A stretch of 64,000 bases of DNA from UBA10649 sp963700745 (lineage in GTDB: Bacteria; Actinomycetota; Actinomycetes; S36-B12): positions 248,001-312,000 of the forward strand of contig CAVOYT010000001.1 of the NCBI GenBank assembly GCA_963700745.1, written 5' to 3'. The notes beneath the pieces were generated by a model that saw nothing but the letters and a program-made list of their open reading frames with translations, was not told the DNA's origin and searched no databases. The position numbers were made by a program, and so were the translations under genes. Shown one piece after another: positions 24,639-33,986 of this stretch (its first letter is position 1; every line of letters starts with the position of its first letter).

Positions 24639-25668
24639 AGTTCCGCCCACGTCAGGATGACCTTGCCGGCTCGACCGTCGCGGGCCGCGGAGAAGGCCTG
24701 CTCGAACTCCGTTGCCGGGAAGCGATGGGTGATGACCGGGGTGACATCCAGGCCGGACTCGACCATGACGGTCATCGCGTACCAGGTCTCGTACATCTCC
24801 CGACCATAGATCCCCTTGATGGTGAGCATGTTGAACACCAGGCGATTCAGGTCGAAGCTCGAGTCCTGCGTCGGGATCCCGAGCAGCGCCATCCGGCCGC
24901 CGTGCGCCATGTTGTCGACCATCGGAGCGCAGAGCATCGGGATTGCCGGACATCTCGAGGCCCACATCGAAGCCCTCGCGCATGCCCAGGTCCTGCTGGA
25001 TGTCCGCGAGGGACCGGGTGCGCTCGTCGACAGCCAACGTGGCCCCCATGCGCTCAGCGAGGGCCAAGCGGTGCTCGTTCACGTCGGTGACCACGACGTG
25101 TCGCGCGCCGGCGTGCCGGACCACAGCTGCGGCCATGAGGCCGATGGGCCCCGCGCCGGTGATCAGGACGTCCTCGCCGAGGACCGGGAACGTCAGCGCG
25201 GTGTGCACTGCGTTGCCGAAGGGGTCGAAGATCGCAGCGACGTCGAGGTCGATGTCGGGGGAGTGCACCCAGACGTTGGTCATCGGCAGGGCGATGTACT
25301 CCGCGAACGCTCCCGGATGGTCCACGCCCACGCCGTGCGTTCGCGCGCAGAGATGACGACGCCCGGCCATGCAGTTGCGGCACCGCCCGCACACCAGGTG
25401 GCCTTCGCCGCTGACGATGTCACCGACGGCGAAGTCGTTGACGTTGCTACCGAAGGCGACGATCTCGCCGACGAACTCGTGGCCGATGATCGTCCCGGGA
25501 GCGACGTGCTGCTGGGCCCAGGGGTCCCAGGCATCGATATGCAGATCCGTTCCGCAGATGCCGGTCCGCAGGACCCGGATGAGCACGTCGTTGATGCCGA
25601 TGACCGGGATCGGGGACGTCCTGCAGCCAGAGGCCAGGTTCGGCCTGTGCCTTGACGAGCGCCTTCAT
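24635..25668 (-). CDS. tdh: L-threonine 3-dehydrogenase (two apparent frameshifts)
   Basis: A zinc-dependent MDR-family dehydrogenase, 343 residues when repaired, the standard length. Catalytic-zinc region GICGTDLHI and GHEFVGE; structural-zinc loop CGRCRNCMAGRRHLC; NAD motif GAGPIGLMAA. The frame shifts near 25613 (extra C in a CCCC run; repair gives QDVPIPVIGINDV) and near 24944 (extra C; repair gives ALRSMVDNMAHGG). Oxidises threonine to 2-amino-3-ketobutyrate. It directly precedes kbl with a four-base overlap, the classical tdh-kbl pair. Confidence 0.92.
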
Positions 25669-25712
25669 GTGCTCCTCCGCTTCGGGTTGCCTGTCGGATG
25701 GCTCTGCGAGAC

Positions 25713-26541
25713 CTACGGTGCGACGGCACGCGTGAGGCGGATGCGGAATCGCTCCTCAAGGGTGCCGTCGTCGTCGGCGAGGGACGACACGACCTCGCAG
25801 GCCGCGGCTTGAGCAGCGTCGAGATCCGCCTCGGGGACCCGCTCCCACATCCCCCTGGCTCCTCCCGACCACGTCCACTCGAGCCAGTGGTCGACGTCGG
25901 TGTACACGTTGACGTGCTCGATGACGTCGGTGTCGGTGTCCACGAAGCCGGCCTGACGCAGGAGGTCCTCCGATCGATTCGACGGTCGCGAAGGGCGAGG
26001 CCGCCGACGGGTGCGAGGGACCGTCGGCTGGCGGCCAGAACGGGCTGATCGCCTCCTCGACGATGCGCCAGCGGTCGTCGGGCCCGTCGAAGGTCGACGC
26101 CACGAAGACCCCGCCGGGCCGAAGCACCTGCCGGATGCGGGTCGCGGCCCCAACCGGATCGGGCAGGTAGAACAACAGCAGGGCGGCGATCGCCACGTCC
26201 CAGCCCCCGACACGGGCGGGAGGGTGCTCGGCATCCCCGAGCGTGACGCTCACGTAGGGGAGGCCTGCCATCTCGCGACTCGTCCGCTCGACCATCCCGG
26301 GCGCGAGATCGAGTCCGAGCACCTCGCCGGTTGGGCCCACAGCGGTAGCGGCAGCCCGCAGCGATGCACCGCTGCCGGTGCCGACATCGAGGACGCTCAT
26401 GCCCGGTTGCAGGTCGGCCCGCGCCACGAGCAAGGCGGCCAGCGGCTCGAAGAAGTCGACGCCCACCGCGTCGTAGGTGCTCGCCGAGCGGTCGAACAGG
26501 TCGGCGAAGTGCTCCTTCTGCGGGTGGTCCGCGGCAGTCAT
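25713..26541 (-). CDS. SAM-dependent methyltransferase (one frameshift)
   Basis: About 275 residues after repair. Class I methyltransferase: SAM motif VLDVGTGSGASLRAAA, then LGLDLAPGMVERT and VAIAALLLFYLPDP, close to the UbiE/Methyltransf_11 pattern. One extra G near 25977 separates FATVES from EDLLRQAGFVDTDTD. ATG at 26541 is preceded by GGGAAGG. The substrate is unknown. It follows the ABC permease gene by 22 bp on the same strand and may be its operon tail. Confidence 0.8.
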
Positions 26542-26563
26542 GCTGGCACCTTCCCACACCCGT

Positions 26564-27427
26564 TCAGGAGGTGACGTCCTTCTGCGTGAAGCGAGCCCAC
26601 GCGAGGCTGAGGAACACGGCGGCGTAGGCGAGCGCGACCAGTAGCCCCTGCCCCATCTGCTCGTAGAAGATCGGATCGCGGAAGGCGTCGGAGAATGCCG
26701 GCCAGTAGTGGACGAGCAGCCACGGCTGCAGCCACTCGAGCTGGGGTATCTCGTTCAGGATGAACATCGCTGTCGACACCACGACCAGCGCGATCATCGC
26801 GCCGATGGGCTGCTCCGTCAGCGTCGAGATGAACAGCCCGATGGCGGCAAGCGCACCCAGCCCCACGCTGAGGTAGATCACCGAGATCGCGAGTCGGCCG
26901 AGGGCGTCACCAAGTCCAACCTGGGTGCCGGACAGCAGCGTCGTGGGGCCGAGGCCGAACAGGATCCCGCCGATCAGCAGACCGGTGCCGGCGACCACGA
27001 GGACCCCGATGGTCGCCCCGATCACGAGGGATACGTACTTCACGGCAAGCAGTCGCGTTCGGTCAACCGGAACGGTGAGCAGGTAGCGCAGGGTTCCGAT
27101 GTTCGCCTCTCCGGCGATCGTGTCCCCGGACAGGGCGGCCACCGCGAGCGGGAGGAAGAGCGCGAGCTCGATGCTCAGTGCCGTCAGTGCGACGAAGATC
27201 CCGTTGGACGTGGCGGAGGAGATGAAGTCGGGACCGCGCCCTTCGCGGGGCTGGGAGAACTTCAGTGCCACGGCCACGAGGATGGGGACGGACGCTAGAA
27301 CGAGGAGGCCGGCCTGGTTGCGTCGTCGGCCCACGATGAGCCGCAGCTCTGAGCGCAGCAGGCGGACCGACGCGGAGAGCGTCCGCGGTCGGGTCGGTCC
27401 GGGTGAGGTCGTGTCAGCGACTGACAT
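26564..27427 (-). CDS. ABC transporter permease (ABC-2 type)
   Basis: A 287-residue membrane protein with about six helices, matching ABC-2-type exporter permeases (FLPLAVAALSGDTIAGE, TLRYLLTVPVDRTRLLAVKY). The start at 27427 lies inside the end of the ATPase gene (14-bp overlap), so the two subunits are coupled. With the upstream LolA-like secreted protein it forms a three-gene export or envelope system. The substrate cannot be read from sequence. Confidence 0.9.
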   Translation of the reverse strand: MSVADTTSPGPTRPRTLSASVRLLRSELRLIVGRRRNQAGLLVLASVPILVAVALKFSQPREGRGPDFISSATSNGIFVALTALSIELALFLPLAVAALSGDTIAGEANIGTLRYLLTVPVDRTRLLAVKYVSLVIGATIGVLVVAGTGLLIGGILFGLGPTTLLSGTQVGLGDALGRLAISVIYLSVGLGALAAIGLFISTLTEQPIGAMIALVVVSTAMFILNEIPQLEWLQPWLLVHYWPAFSDAFRDPIFYEQMGQGLLVALAYAAVFLSLAWARFTQKDVTS

Positions 27428-28351
27428 CGAAGCCCTCCCCGGTGAGTGAGACGAACAGGTCCTCGAGGCTGGGTGACTGCACGGTGAAGCCCCGCACGCC
27501 GACCCCGGCTCGCACCAGGGCCGCCACGATCGCCTCGGGCGCCACGCCATCAGGGATGCCGCGGACGCCGGTGGCGGTGACGATGACGTCGGTCAGGCCC
27601 GCATCTCGCAGGACGCCGGCCGCGACCTCGGCATCCTGCGTCGACCACCTCCGCGACGGGACGCGAGCTCGCCCGAACCTCGCTGATGGCACCTTGGGCG
27701 ACGAGCCGGCCCTCGCGCATGATGCCGAGGTGCGAGCAGACCTGCTCCACTTCCGAGAGCAGGTGACTGGACACCAGGACGGTCGCCCCGTCTGCGGCCA
27801 GCGAGGAGATCAACGACCGGACCTCCCTCGTGCCCTGGGGGTCGAGCCCGTTCGTCGGCTCGTCGAGGACGAGCAGGTCGCGCGGAACGAGCAGGGCGGC
27901 GGCGATCGCGAGGCGCTGGCGCATGCCGAGCGAGTACGCGCGGTAGCGCTTGCGGGCAGCAGCGAGCAGGCCGACCCGCTCGAGGGCGGCGTCGATGCGG
28001 GACTTCGAGGTGCCCGGGTCCGCGAAGCGGTCGGCGGCATCGAGCCGTGGCCAGGTTCGCGCGGCCGGAGAGATAGGGGTGAAAGGCGGGGCCCTCGACC
28101 AGGGAGCCGACGCGGGGCAGCACCTTCGACGTGCCGCCGGGGATCGGCGCGCCGAGCACCTCGATCAGTCCCGACGTCGGATGCACCAGGCCGAGGAGCA
28201 TCCGGATCGTCGTGGTCTTGCCCGATCCGTTGGGTCCGAGGAATCCGTACACCGCCCCGTCGGGCACGCGCAGATCGATGGAGTCGACGGCGGCCTGGTC
28301 TCCGAAACGCTTGGTCAGTCCGGCCGTGGCAATCGCGACGCTGTCGGTCAC
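27414..28351 (-). CDS. ABC transporter ATP-binding protein (two apparent frameshifts)
   Basis: About 311 residues when repaired. Walker A LGPNGSGKTTTIRM; signature YSLGMRQRLAIA; Walker B LLVLDEPTNGLDPQG; H-loop SSHLLSEVEQV; then the C-terminal extension typical of CcmA/NatA-type exporters. The frame shifts near 28047 (repair gives ANLATLDAADRF) and near 27651 (repair gives VAEVSTQDAEVAAG). The start overlaps the LolA-like stop (ATGA). It energises the permease at 26564-27427. Confidence 0.9.
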
Positions 28352-29466
28352 TGCGCGGCCAGGGCCGCACCCAAGGTCTCCGGCGTCACGGCGCCCACCG
28401 CGATGCGTCCGTCATCGGTCAGGATCGCCGAGAAGAGCGTGCCGTTCAGCACGCGTCCGGTCCCCCAGTCGCCGCTGGTCTCCGGCAGGGCCTGAAGCAG
28501 CGCCAAGGCATCTGCGTTCGAGCCGGGGCTGGCATCAGTTGAGGCAGCGGGATCGCCGGCCGGCATCGCGGCGACGACGACCTGGCTCCAGCCCGTCCCG
28601 ACGACCGTCGGTTGCACGGCGTCATCGGGCTTCGGACCGGTGTGGCCCGTCATGGCGTCGGCGCCGGATCCGGTGTGCTCGGTGACCTCCGCGCCGGGAG
28701 GGGGAGTGAAGGCGAACAGGTCGGCGTCCGGTTGCGTGAAGTCAACGGATGTGAAGCCGATCTCGAATGCCGGGTCGGTCATCTCGGTGGAGAAGACCTG
28801 GACGCGCAGCGGGACCATGGTCTCCCCGTCAACGGCGATGACCACGCGGTCCACGAGGGTGTCGGACTGCTTCGGCGTGAGGATGAGCTCGTAGGCGGGG
28901 CGTCCCGCCACGCGGGCGACCCCGGAGGTGGTCACCTCGGTGGTCGGGTCGATGGCGGCGAGCGCCTGGGCGGCGGCCTCCTGCGGTGTGGTGGGCAGGT
29001 TCGTCAGGTCAGTCGGGGCATCCGCGGCCGTCATCGCGTCTCGCTCCGGCAGCACGTAGTGCTCGGCGGTCTTGTCGCTGCTCGACCAGACCCACACGTC
29101 GCGTCCGTTGCGGATGACGTCGGACTCCTGGGCGTCGGCGATCATGGCCACCCGGGCCCGGTCCTGGCCGTCCATCCAGACGCGCAGGGTGTTCGTGCCG
29201 CTGGCCAGCGAGGTCACGTCCGCGCCGGAGGCCATGCCCATGGGGAGATCGGGCAGTCCGAGGTCTGCGGAAACGGCGACGGTTCCGGATAGGGAGTCGG
29301 CCTGGGGCTCCGACAGGGCCACGAGCAGCTGCTCGGCCGTCATCGGATCGAGCCCCGAGTCGGCAGACACGCCCGCGGTGCCCACCGCGGCGCCCGTCAC
29401 GACGAGGATGCCCACTGCTGCGGGCACGGTCCAGCGGAGGTGCGGCCGACGATCGAAGATGCTCAT
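28348..29466 (-). CDS. Secreted LolA-like/DUF2092-type protein
   Basis: A 372-residue exported protein: a basic N terminus and hydrophobic helix (WTVPAAVGILVVTGAAVG) form a signal or anchor. The rest has the LolA-like beta pattern, e.g. SGTVAVSADLGLPDL, LRVWMDGQDRARVAM, VWVWSSSDKTAEHYVLP, AYELILTPKQSDTLVDRVVI. No cysteine for lipidation is seen. Actinobacterial members of this fold are often encoded with ABC exporters, as here (four-base overlap with the ATPase gene). A role in carrying a lipid or sensing the envelope is inferred. Confidence 0.75.
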   Translation of the reverse strand: MSIFDRRPHLRWTVPAAVGILVVTGAAVGTAGVSADSGLDPMTAEQLLVALSEPQADSLSGTVAVSADLGLPDLPMGMASGADVTSLASGTNTLRVWMDGQDRARVAMIADAQESDVIRNGRDVWVWSSSDKTAEHYVLPERDAMTAADAPTDLTNLPTTPQEAAAQALAAIDPTTEVTTSGVARVAGRPAYELILTPKQSDTLVDRVVIAVDGETMVPLRVQVFSTEMTDPAFEIGFTSVDFTQPDADLFAFTPPPGAEVTEHTGSGADAMTGHTGPKPDDAVQPTVVGTGWSQVVVAAMPAGDPAASTDASPGSNADALALLQALPETSGDWGTGRVLNGTLFSAILTDDGRIAVGAVTPETLGAALAAQ

Positions 29467-29536
29467 CTATCCATGATGCCTCGCGGATCCGCAAAACGCG
29501 AAGTGGGGGCGACGCCGTACGGGTGGACTCCCAGGG

Positions 29537-30181
29537 TCAGCCGCGATGTTCCAGCCCGTCGAGGATGAGGTCGAGGACGAAGGCGAAGCCGTCATCGGGT
29601 TCCGATTGGGTGATGTGTGACCGGACGTGATCGATCACATGGGGGTAGCGGCCGGCAGGTAGCGAGTCGATGAATCCCTCCGCCGCTGTGGCGAGATCGC
29701 CCTCGACGGTGAACGTCTGCTCCTGGAGGGTGAACCCGAGCACGTGGTTGGTCAGGGCATGGAAGCCCAGATGCGCCAGGTCCGGAGGCAGCCCGGAGTC
29801 GGTCAGGGTGCGCAGAACGGCTTCCATGTGGGCCAGGCGCGCGGGCCCTGGCTTCCGGCTGAACCAGAGGGCGGTTGCCCAGGAATGCCTGGCAAGCTCC
29901 GCCTGCATCGACAGGGCGGTTCCCCGCAACTCGTTCTTCCACTGCCCCGTCGGATCGGGGACGTGGATCCTTTCGGCGACCCGGTCGACCATGCCGTCGA
30001 GCAGATCCTCCTTGTTCGCCACATAGTGATAGAGCGACATGACCTCGAAACCGACATCGGCGGCCAGCCTGCGCATGCTCAGCGAGTCCACGCCCTCCCG
30101 ATCGGCCAGCCGGATCGCCGAGGACACGACTCGGTCGCGCGTCAGTTGTGGACGCGGTTCGTTTCGCTCGTCGTCCAGCAC
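29537..30181 (-). CDS. TetR-family repressor
   Basis: A 214-residue TetR/AcrR regulator with a TetR_C-type ligand domain. DNA-binding helix-turn-helix: LTRDRVVSSAIRLADREG ... MRRLAADVGFEVMSLYHYVA. GTG at 30181 is chosen for AGGGAG upstream and because the family match begins there. It is divergent from the reductase at 30269, with two identical palindromes in the 87-bp gap. A close relative controls the equivalent module at 43632. The likely role is repression of the reductase and itself, released by an aromatic or drug-like ligand. Confidence 0.88.
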   Translation of the reverse strand: MLDDERNEPRPQLTRDRVVSSAIRLADREGVDSLSMRRLAADVGFEVMSLYHYVANKEDLLDGMVDRVAERIHVPDPTGQWKNELRGTALSMQAELARHSWATALWFSRKPGPARLAHMEAVLRTLTDSGLPPDLAHLGFHALTNHVLGFTLQEQTFTVEGDLATAAEGFIDSLPAGRYPHVIDHVRSHITQSEPDDGFAFVLDLILDGLEHRG

Positions 30182-30208
30182 GTCTGGTCTCCCTCGGGAC
30201 TTGGCGAT

Positions 30209-30240
30209 CGTACAGTGTACGATCTGTCGTACAGTGTACG
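30209..30240. promoter_or_regulatory. Two identical TetR operators
   Basis: CGTACAGTGTACG occurs twice, at 30209-30221 and 30228-30240, start-to-start distance 19 bp. Each copy is palindromic (CGTACA/TGTACG around one base). They lie midway between the divergent tetR and reductase genes and would place two dimers on nearly the same face of the helix. Confidence 0.8.
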
Positions 30241-30268
30241 ACAGCGGAATACCTGAAGGGTGCGGCGC

Positions 30269-31246
30269 ATGAGGGCAATCGTTCAAGAAAAGTACGGACC
30301 ACCGACCGAGGTACTGCGGCTGGCCGATGTCGACGTCCCCGAGATGGGTGACGACGGCGTCCTCGTGCGTGTCCACGCGAGTTCCGCGAATCCGTGGGAC
30401 TGGCACTTCGTCCGCGGCGAGCCGGTGCTCATGCGGCCGGCCGGCATCGGCGGCATCCGCAAGCCCCGCTTCCCGATCCCGGGCGGCGATGTGTCCGGGA
30501 TCGTCGAGGCAGTCGGCCCGGCCGTGTCCGGGTTCGCTCCCGGCGATGAGGTCTACGGCTTCGGTCACGGTGCCTTCGCCGAGTTCGTTGTCGTGCCCCA
30601 GGGCAACCTCGCCGCCAAGCCCCCGTCGCTGTCATTCGAGCAGGCCGCCGCGGTCCCACTCGGGGCGGTCACCGCCCTCCAGGGGTTGCGTGCCGGCAAG
30701 CTCGAGGCAGGGCAGCACATCCTCGTGGTCGGTGCCTCCGGCGGCGTCGGCACCTTCGCCGTCCAGATCGCGCGTCACCTGGGTGCGCGGGTGACGGGCG
30801 TGTGCAGCACCGCGAACATCGAACTGGTCCGCTCGCTGGGCGTAGACGATGTCATCGACTACAGCGTGGAGGACTTCACGGCGGGAGAGACGAGATACGA
30901 CCTGGTCTTCCAGCTGGGCGGCACCTACTCGCCCGGCTCCATTCGGAAGGCCTTGACGCCGCGCGGCACGCTCATTCAATCGTTCGGCGACGGCAGCAGG
31001 TGGCTCGGTCCGCTCGGCAATGTCCTCGCTGCCCTTGCCCTCAACCCCTTCGTCGGTCAGACCCTGAAGTCCTTCGTCGCCGAGGAGACCACCGAGACGC
31101 TGAATGAGATCACGGGCCTCATCGAGTCGGGAAGCCTGACGCCAGTCATCGATCGCACCGTCGATCTGGCCGATGCGGCGACGGCGATCGACCTCGTCGA
31201 GCAGGGCAGCCCCGCTGGGAAGGTGGTCGTCCGGGTCGTCGGCTAG
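30269..31246 (+). CDS. NAD(P)-dependent alcohol dehydrogenase/quinone reductase
   Basis: A 325-residue zinc-independent MDR protein of the quinone-oxidoreductase type. N-terminal MRAIVQEKYGPPTEVLRL; nucleotide motif LVVGASGGVGTFAVQIA; C-terminal IDLVEQGSPAGKVVVRVVG. No zinc-site cysteines. ATG at 30269 is preferred over GTG at 30260 because family members start MRAIVQ. It is controlled by the divergent TetR gene. Substrate unknown; paralogous to the reductase at 42522-43494. Confidence 0.9.
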   Translation: MRAIVQEKYGPPTEVLRLADVDVPEMGDDGVLVRVHASSANPWDWHFVRGEPVLMRPAGIGGIRKPRFPIPGGDVSGIVEAVGPAVSGFAPGDEVYGFGHGAFAEFVVVPQGNLAAKPPSLSFEQAAAVPLGAVTALQGLRAGKLEAGQHILVVGASGGVGTFAVQIARHLGARVTGVCSTANIELVRSLGVDDVIDYSVEDFTAGETRYDLVFQLGGTYSPGSIRKALTPRGTLIQSFGDGSRWLGPLGNVLAALALNPFVGQTLKSFVAEETTETLNEITGLIESGSLTPVIDRTVDLADAATAIDLVEQGSPAGKVVVRVVG

Positions 31247-31280
31247 TACCTCACCCATCGTCGATGGGGAAGCGACCGGC

Positions 31281-31748
31281 CTACAGGTGCAGTGGCCGGG
31301 GTGGAGACATGATGAGCGACGGGTCGTCCCGCCAGTCGACTCCGGGCACGTCGACGTACAGCTCGATCTCGTTGCCGTCCGGATCGACGATGTAGAGGCT
31401 GTGCGTGACCACATGGTCCGTGGCACCCACGAGGGTCACTCCCCTGGCCTGAAGGAGGGCGAGCGCCTCGCGGAGGTCGTCGTCACTGTCGCCGATCTTC
31501 AGCCCAAAGTGGTACATCCCCACGTGACGCCCCGTCGGCAGCGGGGCCGCACCGGCCCCCACCTCGATCAGCAGCAGTTCGTGATGCGTCCGACCCCCGG
31601 GTGCGCTGAACGCAGCGACGCGCACCGGGAGCCCGAGGTCGGCTTCGTCAGCGATCTGCCGCCATCCGAGCACGTCTCGGTAGAACGGCAGCGACACGCT
31701 CATATCGCGCACATACAGGACGAGATGGCCGAGCTCCTTGATCTCCAC
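31281..31748 (-). CDS. VOC-family (glyoxalase/dioxygenase fold) protein
   Basis: A 155-residue single-chain VOC protein. The two beta-alpha-beta-beta-beta modules show metal-site residues: GHLVLYVRD (His), HHELLLIEV, HFGLKIGD (His) and NEIELYVD (Glu). That pattern fits an extradiol-dioxygenase or glyoxalase relative. GTG at 31748 follows GCAGGAGGACAC, a strong ribosome binding site, so I reject the longer frame. It is convergent with the preceding reductase. Substrate unknown. Confidence 0.85.
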   Translation of the reverse strand: MEIKELGHLVLYVRDMSVSLPFYRDVLGWRQIADEADLGLPVRVAAFSAPGGRTHHELLLIEVGAGAAPLPTGRHVGMYHFGLKIGDSDDDLREALALLQARGVTLVGATDHVVTHSLYIVDPDGNEIELYVDVPGVDWRDDPSLIMSPPRPLHL

Positions 31749-31846
31749 GTGTCCTCCTGCTGGAACGGATGTCCGTCGTCGATCCCGGTTCCCCACCCTA
31801 TGCAGGCCGTACGGGACCCGTCGGTATACGTGGCTACGCTCGGTGC

Positions 31847-32623
31847 GTGGGCATCGACGGCGACCTTTGCGCCGTCGTGCTCGCGGCCGGCAGGGGCACG
31901 CGACTGCGGCCGCTCACTCTGCATCGTCCGAAGGCGCTCTGCCCGGTGGACAACATTCCCCTGCTGGATCGGGCCATTTCGTCGGTGCGGCCGTATGCCA
32001 GCGATATCGCCGTCAATGTCCACTACCTCGCCGAACAGGTACGGGCGCACCTCGTCGACAACGATGTCCATGTCTCGGACGAGACCGAGCGGCTCCTGGA
32101 GAGCGGCGGGGCGCTGGGTCACCTGCGGCAATGGGTCGCCGGGCGACCCGTTCTCTTGCGCAACAGCGACGCCTTCCTCACCTCCGACCTGTCGGAGCTC
32201 GTGGCCGGATGGGACGGACAGCATCCGCGCCTCCTTGGCCGACACCGCGGCGCCCCGAGCGACTTCGGTGACGTGCAGTACGTGGGAGCCTGCCTGCTGC
32301 CGGCGGCAGCTGCGGCCGCCATGCCGGACGCTCCGGCGAGCCTGCACGACCTGGTCTGGCGTCCGGCGTGGGAGGCGGGTGAACTTGAACTGGTCATGGC
32401 CCGCGGCGAGTTCGTCGACTGCGGCACGCCCGCGGACTACTTGCGGGCCAACATGATCGCCAGCGGCGGTCGAAGCGTGATCGGAGCGGGAGCCCAGGTG
32501 GACGGCGAACTCGAGCACTCGGTGGTCTGGCCGGGCGGATATGTCGGACCGGACGAGCACCTCAGGGAGAGCATTCGCGTCGGCCGGGATCTGACGGTGA
32601 GCGGAGCGGCCTCTCCTGCCTGA
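31847..32623 (+). CDS. Sugar-phosphate nucleotidyltransferase
   Basis: A 258-residue NTP_transferase. The GTG start is followed by CAVVLAAGRGTRLRPLTLHRPKALCPV, with the G-x-G-T-R-L-x-P-L-T signature and the K-x-L-x-P motif; RNSDAFLTSDLSELV carries the metal-binding Asp and FVDCGTPADYLRAN follows. It resembles mannose-1-phosphate guanylyltransferase or MurNAc-1-P uridylyltransferase without a long hexapeptide-repeat domain. A -10-like TACGCT lies just before the start codon, so the mRNA may be leaderless. No neighbouring gene hints at the sugar. Confidence 0.85.
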   Translation: MGIDGDLCAVVLAAGRGTRLRPLTLHRPKALCPVDNIPLLDRAISSVRPYASDIAVNVHYLAEQVRAHLVDNDVHVSDETERLLESGGALGHLRQWVAGRPVLLRNSDAFLTSDLSELVAGWDGQHPRLLGRHRGAPSDFGDVQYVGACLLPAAAAAAMPDAPASLHDLVWRPAWEAGELELVMARGEFVDCGTPADYLRANMIASGGRSVIGAGAQVDGELEHSVVWPGGYVGPDEHLRESIRVGRDLTVSGAASPA

Positions 32624-32635
32624 GGTCGACCTGGT

Positions 32636-33412
32636 CTAGACCGCAATCGCGATGAAACGCAGGCGGCAGTAGTCCGCGACCCAGCCTGTTGAAGTGAGGA
32701 GCCCTCGCTCTGTGGCGTTCCCGTTGACGGCTTCGGCAACCTGGCCGTGCAGGGTCTCGGGGACTGCCGCCCATGCCGAGGCACGGAAGTGCCGGGTCCA
32801 GTCCGCGGCGGTGGTTCCGGCATCGAGTGGAGTGGGTCGACGGAACCACGCCATGTACTCGACCCGGAAGCCGGCGGCCTCGAGCCGCGTGGACTGCTCG
32901 CCGACGGTGGGGAAGTAGTTGTCGACAATGGTGATGTCCACAAGGCCAATGTCCCGAAGGGCGTCACGCAGGGCGGTGTCCAGGGCAGCGATGTTCTGGT
33001 CCCCTCCCATCTCGGCTACGAACCGTCCCGAGGTCCTCAGCACGGATCTGACGTTCTGCAGCACCGCGTCGGGAGGTCGCATCCAGTGCAGGGCGGCATT
33101 GCTGAAGCACGCATCGAACGGTTCGTCGGTGGCAAGGTCCGCAAGGCCGAACGCGGTGGCATCCGCGTGCACGAAAGTGACTCCGGGATGGTCCACGCGC
33201 GCCTTCCCGAGCATCGCTTCATCTGCATCCATTCCGACGACGGTGGCCCCCGTGCGAGCGAGCTGAGCGGCATGTTTCCCGGTGCCGCAGCCGAGGTCGA
33301 GGATCCGCTCTCCGGGCTGAGGATTCAGGAGGCCCAGGACGTCGTCGCCATACGCGGCCACGAAGCCGAAGCGATCGTCGTACGCGTCGGCGTCCCACGC
33401 GTTGCCGGTCAT
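32636..33412 (-). CDS. SAM-dependent methyltransferase (trans-aconitate methyltransferase-like)
   Basis: A 258-residue class I methyltransferase. SAM motif ILDLGCGTGKHAAQLA, motif II VVGMDADEAMLGKAR, and FDACFSNAALHWMRPPDAV, which resembles Tam (trans-aconitate methyltransferase). Intact frame. Convergent with the nucleotidyltransferase (12-bp gap). It stands alone; the substrate is inferred by similarity only. Confidence 0.85.
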   Translation of the reverse strand: MTGNAWDADAYDDRFGFVAAYGDDVLGLLNPQPGERILDLGCGTGKHAAQLARTGATVVGMDADEAMLGKARVDHPGVTFVHADATAFGLADLATDEPFDACFSNAALHWMRPPDAVLQNVRSVLRTSGRFVAEMGGDQNIAALDTALRDALRDIGLVDITIVDNYFPTVGEQSTRLEAAGFRVEYMAWFRRPTPLDAGTTAADWTRHFRASAWAAVPETLHGQVAEAVNGNATERGLLTSTGWVADYCRLRFIAIAV

Positions 33413-33484
33413 GGTGACGATCCAAGCAGACCGGCGGACCCGGGATGCAGGCTCGAAAGGGTCAGTGCGGCTGCTCGACGTAGG

Positions 33485-33841
33485 TCATCGGTGCAGGTGG
33501 TCAGCCCAGTCCTCGGGCACCTTGCCTTCGGGACCGGGCTTGGGCTGGTCCAGCGGATGGTGGTGCGGAGGGGCCAGCTCTGGGCCCTCGACGGCGGCGT
33601 CCAGATCGAAGGACCAGAACCACGACTCATCGGGTTCGAAGCTGGCGATGATCGGGTGGCCCTGCGTCCGGGCATGTGCGGAGGCGTGCTGGCTGGGCGA
33701 GGAATCGCAGCAGCCGACGTGACCGCACTGGGCGCATCGCCGCAGATTGAGCCACCACCCGGGGCCGTCTGCGTCGAGGCACTCGACGCAGCCAGAACCA
33801 CTCGGCGGCACCGAAGGGTCGATCCCGGGGATGTCCGTCAT
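33485..33841 (-). CDS. UBP-type zinc-finger protein
   Basis: A 118-residue protein consisting of one UBP (ZnF_UBP) domain: CVECLDADGPGWWLNLRRCA with CGHVGCC and HASAHARTQGHP supply the zinc ligands, then SWFWSFDLD. These stand-alone bacterial UBP fingers are common in actinobacteria with no known function. The start at 33841 is the first Met matching the family. It is divergent from the response-regulator gene at 33987; family members are often beside thioredoxin-reductase-like genes. Confidence 0.85.
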   Translation of the reverse strand: MTDIPGIDPSVPPSGSGCVECLDADGPGWWLNLRRCAQCGHVGCCDSSPSQHASAHARTQGHPIIASFEPDESWFWSFDLDAAVEGPELAPPHHHPLDQPKPGPEGKVPEDWADHLHR

Positions 33842-33986
33842 CGGGTCAGTATCGCTGCGCCTCGTTGCCCTGTCCACGACTCGAGGCTTCCTGCTGAAGC
33901 CATCTCCGCAAGGCCGAAGTCGGAGTACGCTCGCGACGTCCGTTTCGTCCCGGCGCCACCCAGCAGAAGGGCAGCCGCAAGGACCC

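Noticed and set aside
23457..25586. Apparent Tdh-Kbl fusion protein
   Set aside because: It arises only because two one-base insertions put part of tdh in the kbl frame; the normal tdh stop overlapping the kbl GTG is present.
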